Shown here in pieces: positions 60,667 to 64,000 of a DNA stretch of 64,000 nucleotides. Made by a program: the position numbers and the translations under genes. Location of the stretch: NCBI GenBank assembly GCA_009823505.1, contig VZQC01013833.1:338655-402654 (forward strand), in the 5' to 3' direction. The first letter of the stretch is position 1, and the number at the start of each line of letters is the position of its first letter. The stretch is from Rhizomys pruinosus. Lineage: Eukaryota; Chordata; Mammalia; Rodentia; Spalacidae. Below the pieces are notes generated by a model, which was given only the letters and a program-made list of their open reading frames with translations, did no database searches and was not told the DNA's origin.

Positions 60667-61234
60667 CTGAGCCATATTGCATACACAGAATACTATAGAA
60701 TGACATTCAACACAGTGACTTGGATGATTCTCTAGGAAATATTCTAGGTGAAATAAAAAGCCAATTTCAAAAGATATTAGACTATATAAACTCATCTATA
60801 CTAAAATATAAGAAAAGAAAAACCCAAGAAGAGGGATATCTGATTAGTGGTTGTTAATATCAGGGACTGGGGAGAGTACAAGTAGGCGTGCAAGAGACAA
60901 AAGGGGAGCCATTGTTTAAAAAAAGCAAGTGGAATCCTTATGGTAAATTCCTTGATTGTGACAAATTGGAAACAATATTTTATAAAGCTAAATATCTAAA
61001 TGATGAAGTATGCAAATCTATTGATTTTATCCATATTAATATATTTATTTTGTTACACGCTAATTTTGTAAGATATTCTCATTAGAAAGCTGGGAACCTA
61101 AAATAAACTCAAATGACATTTAATTTTTTTCATTAATTTAATTAGCAAAAGCTAAGACTAGCTCTCATGAAAGTAGTTAATACATGTAGATTAAAGAGTT
61201 TACATGTACTATGTATGCACCTTTTGTAACTCAC

Positions 61235-61345
61235 CAAAATCAGGATGAACAGAGCAAGGGAAGGAATTAAACTTATCGATAGTCAATGAACGTACACTGT
61301 TAGGTACTATCTTAGGGCCATCATTATCTTCATTTTTCACCAAGT
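61235..61345 (-). CDS. Bend2: repeat exon 8
   Basis: 111 bp, phase 1-1, donor gtgagt intact; the acceptor region reads ctttccttacag. It reads LVKNEDNDGPKIVPNSVRSL then TIDKFNSFPCSVHPDF. The Lys in TIDKF replaces an otherwise constant Glu. Asn at position 4 is shared with exon 3. Confidence 0.78.
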
Positions 61346-63070
61346 CTGTAAGGAAAGTATTTTTTAAATGGTGTACAAATTACGTTTACACACATATTTT
61401 ATTTTAACTTTTTTGGTCTTTTTATATCTAGCAAATGTATCCATTTTGAGTCAGGTGAAAACAAAGACATTCACCAACATAAGCAAACCAAAAGTATTTG
61501 TTAATAGATGATTTAGACTTAAAAATCTCAAAAGAAAACCTTTGAAAGGATATGAAAGAAGGGATAGAATATAAGAAGGAAAGGATGATGGATTGAATAT
61601 AAGAAATAGGGCAGCAGATGAATTGGAGCAATTCATACATTACAGATGAGAATGGAAAATGGCACAGCAAGAACGAAAATGGTTTGTGAATTCCAGAAAA
61701 AAAAAGAAAAGATTGAGTTACTAAAGAAAAAGACCCCAAAATTACCTTTTGATAGTCATCCCAGGGACATGAAAATCGGTATAAACAGGTAAAGTGAATG
61801 AAAGAAATTTAAACTACAACTAAATAGTATTCATAGTAATCTTATGCCTAACAGTCCAAACCAAACATCCCACAGGTTTTGAAAAGTATATCCAGACTGT
61901 GGAATAGGCTTGAGAAATACAAAGAGGGAATGACTGACACACACAATATGTATGAGTCCTAAAGGAATTTACTGTGCTGAAGAAAAGATTATATATTAGT
62001 CCAAGAATGGTGTTACAACCCTCTAATCTCAAAACTCAGGAAGGGTAAGCAACAGGACTGTGCAGGTCCATTTGAGGCCAACCTGAGTTACATTGGAAGG
62101 CCTTGTCTTAGAAAATTAAAAAGGTTATATACAATCAGACCTGTCCAACCTGTAGTCTAAAATCAAAATGCAGCCACATATAACCAAGGATATCTATGGA
62201 TGTGGCCCAACACAAAATCATAAACTTACTTAAAACATTGAGACTTTTGTGGGTGGATTTACTTGTGGCTTGACTGCGTAATTATTAAATATGAATTTTG
62301 TTGATGACAGACAGAATAATGTCACAATGCCAAGGGCTGTGTATACCTGCCTGATTCCGTATTGAAAATAGCAAAGTGATGACATACAGATTTGGAGAAA
62401 ATATTAGTAGAGACCAGCCATTAGAAAAAAGGATGTGGGATGGGAGAGTGTTAATTGCTTGGAGAAATTGTGATTGTAAAATGACAATCTGAGGTATCAT
62501 GGAAGTGCTAGAATTACTTGGGGACATGTCTAAAATAGAGGACACATGATCCTACCAATATGGTAAAACTGAAATAAAATACATATGTACAAATGCTCAC
62601 AATTTAATGCAGGGAACAAGGGAGGGAGAAGGCTTAGGGGAGAGCAATGAGGATGTGGACATGACTAAATATAATGATGCATGTGTGAAAACATTTCAAA
62701 ATCCATTTCTATGCATGTTAAGTAAAAATTAATAAAATAACAAGAGGAAAACATGAATGTAAGAGAAAGTGAGTAAATTTTAATAGTATCTCCACTTTAA
62801 ATATTGAGGCAGGATTTCTCAAATGAACCCAGAGATCAGCAATTCTAATGCCTAGCTAAACAGCTTGCTCTAGGAATCCATTATTTCCACTTTCCTAGTT
62901 CTGTGTCTGCATGTACAGGAAGGCCGACATGTCAACCTCTTATTTACTTGGGTCCTGGTTTCTGGTCTACATTTCTCATAATTCTATGGCAAGCAGTCAC
63001 CCACTAACTCTTCTTTCCAGCCCTGCTACTTCTAATAGGCAAAATAGAAAACTACCAAGATATTTTTCAG

Positions 63071-63123
<53 letters not shown>

Positions 63124-63691
63124 TGAGCCATAGTACATCCACAGAATACTGTAGAAAAACATTCAGCACAGTGACTTGTACGAATGTCTAGGCAATATTC
63201 TAGGTGAAATAAAAAGGCAATTTCAAAAGATTTCAGATTATATAAACCCATCTATATTAAAATATAAGAAAAGACAAACCCAAGAAGAGTGATATCTGAT
63301 TAGTGGTAGTTAATAGCAGGGACTGGGGAGAGTACAAGTAGGAGTGTAAGAGAAAAAAGGGGTGCCATGGCTTTAAAAAAAGCAAGTGGAATCCTTATGA
63401 TAAATTCCTTGATTGTGACAAATTGGAAATGATATTTTATAAAGCTAAATATCTAAATGATGAAGTATGCAAATCTATTGATTTTATCCATATTAATATA
63501 TTTATTTTGTTACACTCTAATTTTGTAAGATATTCTCATTAGAAAGCTGTGAACTTAAAATAAACTCAGATGACATTTAATTTTTTCATTAATTTTAATT
63601 AGCAAAAGCTAAGACTAGCTCTCATGAAAGTAGTTAATACATGTAGATTAAAGAGTTTACATGTACTATGTAGGCATCTTTTGTAACTCAC

Positions 63692-63802
63692 CAAAATCAG
63701 GATGAACAGAGCAAGGGAAGGAATTAAACTCATCGGTAGTCAATGAACGTACACTGTTAGGTAATATCTTAGGGCCATCATTATCTTCAATTTTCACCAA
63801 GT
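63692..63802 (-). CDS. Bend2: repeat exon 9 (most 5' in the window)
   Basis: 111 bp, intact splice sites, phase 1-1. It reads LVKIEDNDGPKILPNSVRSL then TTDEFNSFPCSVHPDF. Thr for Ile in TTDEF is private. Since it enters in phase 1 and the array continues to the window edge, further repeat exons and the true 5' end of the gene must lie beyond 64000. Confidence 0.78.
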
Positions 63803-64000
63803 CTGTAAGGAAAATATTTTTTTAAATGATGTACAAATTACCTTTACCCACATATTTTATTTTAACTTTTTTGGCCTTTTTATATCTAGCAAAAGTATCC
63901 AAGTATCCACAAAAGAATCAAGTGAAAACAAAGATATTCACCAACATAAGCAAACCAAAAGTATTTGTTAATAGATGATTTAGACTTAAAAATCTCAAAA
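63803..64000 (-). other. start of a further array unit's intron
   Basis: Same sequence as upstream of every other repeat exon, with one local change: 'gtatccaagtatccac' at 63893-63908 duplicates 'agtatcca'. No exon before the window ends. Confidence 0.7.

Larger units (their letters stand above)
47451..64000. repeat. tandem array of ~1.5-2.6 kb units, each with one exon
   Basis: Unit starts (motif near 'actttaaatattgaggcagg') fall at about 47119 (before the gap), 48870, 51405, 53871, 56188, 57702, 60162 and 62787. Spacing is mostly 2.3-2.6 kb, with one short unit of 1.5 kb. Each unit, in plus orientation, has a short GC-containing block, a GA tract, a fossil L1 3' UTR, one 111-bp minus-strand exon, a fossil L1 end, an old B1 and a DNA-element relic. 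GA tracts: 49217-49286, 51690-51734, 54156-54199, 56471-56542, 57985-58027, 60439-60494, 60610-60664, 63074-63120. The array runs off the window end. Confidence 0.9.

Noticed and set aside
45901..61739. A conserved ~61-codon minus-strand frame (starting MNCSNSSAALFLIF or MNFSNSSAALFLIF) about 100 bp upstream of each repeat exon, with a second overlapping frame of 70-105 codons
   Set aside because: It is repeated only because the whole unit is duplicated. Two overlapping frames are equally open, it varies freely, and it has no splice signals joining it to the exon. It looks like AT-rich fossil repeat sequence.
31035..63126. Frames rich in ERERER or SLSLSL
   Set aside because: These are translations of GA/TC microsatellites.
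1..64000. CRISPR array, bacterial operon or phage content
   Set aside because: All repeats are eukaryotic SINE/LINE/microsatellite types; there are spliced exons and no dense coding.
1..64000. tRNA genes
   Set aside because: tRNA-like A/B boxes seen are those of B2, ID and B4 SINEs; no intact cloverleaf was recognised.

Overview
The window is mammalian, from a muroid-type rodent. It is packed with B1 and B2 SINEs, ID- and B4-like SINEs, rodent L1, rodent hAT-type (URR1-like) DNA elements and long CA, TG, TC/GA and GAAA microsatellites. There is no dense coding. The species cannot be fixed from what I can see.

The only host gene I can support lies on the minus strand, so transcription runs from high to low coordinates. 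It is the 3' half of a BEN-domain gene, most likely Bend2 (X-linked and germline-expressed in other mammals). In transcript order it shows (1) a tandem array of nearly identical 111-bp exons, nine in the window at 63692, 61235, 58604, 57114, 54783, 52328, 49858, 45714 and 34042 (low ends); (2) a 108-bp linker exon at 30172 with a copy at 44060; (3) a 204-bp exon with the first two thirds of a BEN domain at 4015 with a copy at 13621; and (4) a 122-bp exon completing the BEN domain at 2833 with a frameshifted copy at 12439. Splice phases agree along the chain: every repeat exon and the linker are phase 1-1, so any number of repeat exons keeps the frame. The upstream 5' end and promoter, and anything after 2833, lie outside the window.

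Layout: 1-2.8 kb SINE-rich sequence; 2.8-6.4 kb BEN exons and intron; 6.4-11.9 kb a decayed L1; single N at 11907; 11.9-22 kb a second copy of 2.3-11.9 kb; 22-30 kb a dense pile of SINE, L1 and DNA-transposon fossils; 30-34.2 kb linker exon and start of the exon array; N at 34240; 34.2-45.8 kb a diverged, error-rich copy of 20.3-34.2 kb; N at 47450; 47.5-64 kb seven repeat units of about 1.5-2.6 kb, each holding one 111-bp exon.

Each of the three single-N positions sits exactly where the sequence jumps back and repeats itself (a dovetail overlap). The window is therefore partly an assembly patchwork of overlapping contigs, haplotypes or near-identical segmental duplications. Copies 2.3/11.9 kb look about 1-2.5% diverged in clean parts. 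Copies 20/34 kb look about 3-5% diverged, which is too much for simple redundancy, so real duplication is probably also present. The most interesting biology is the coding exon array, which would give the protein a VNTR-like series of 37-residue repeats upstream of one BEN domain.
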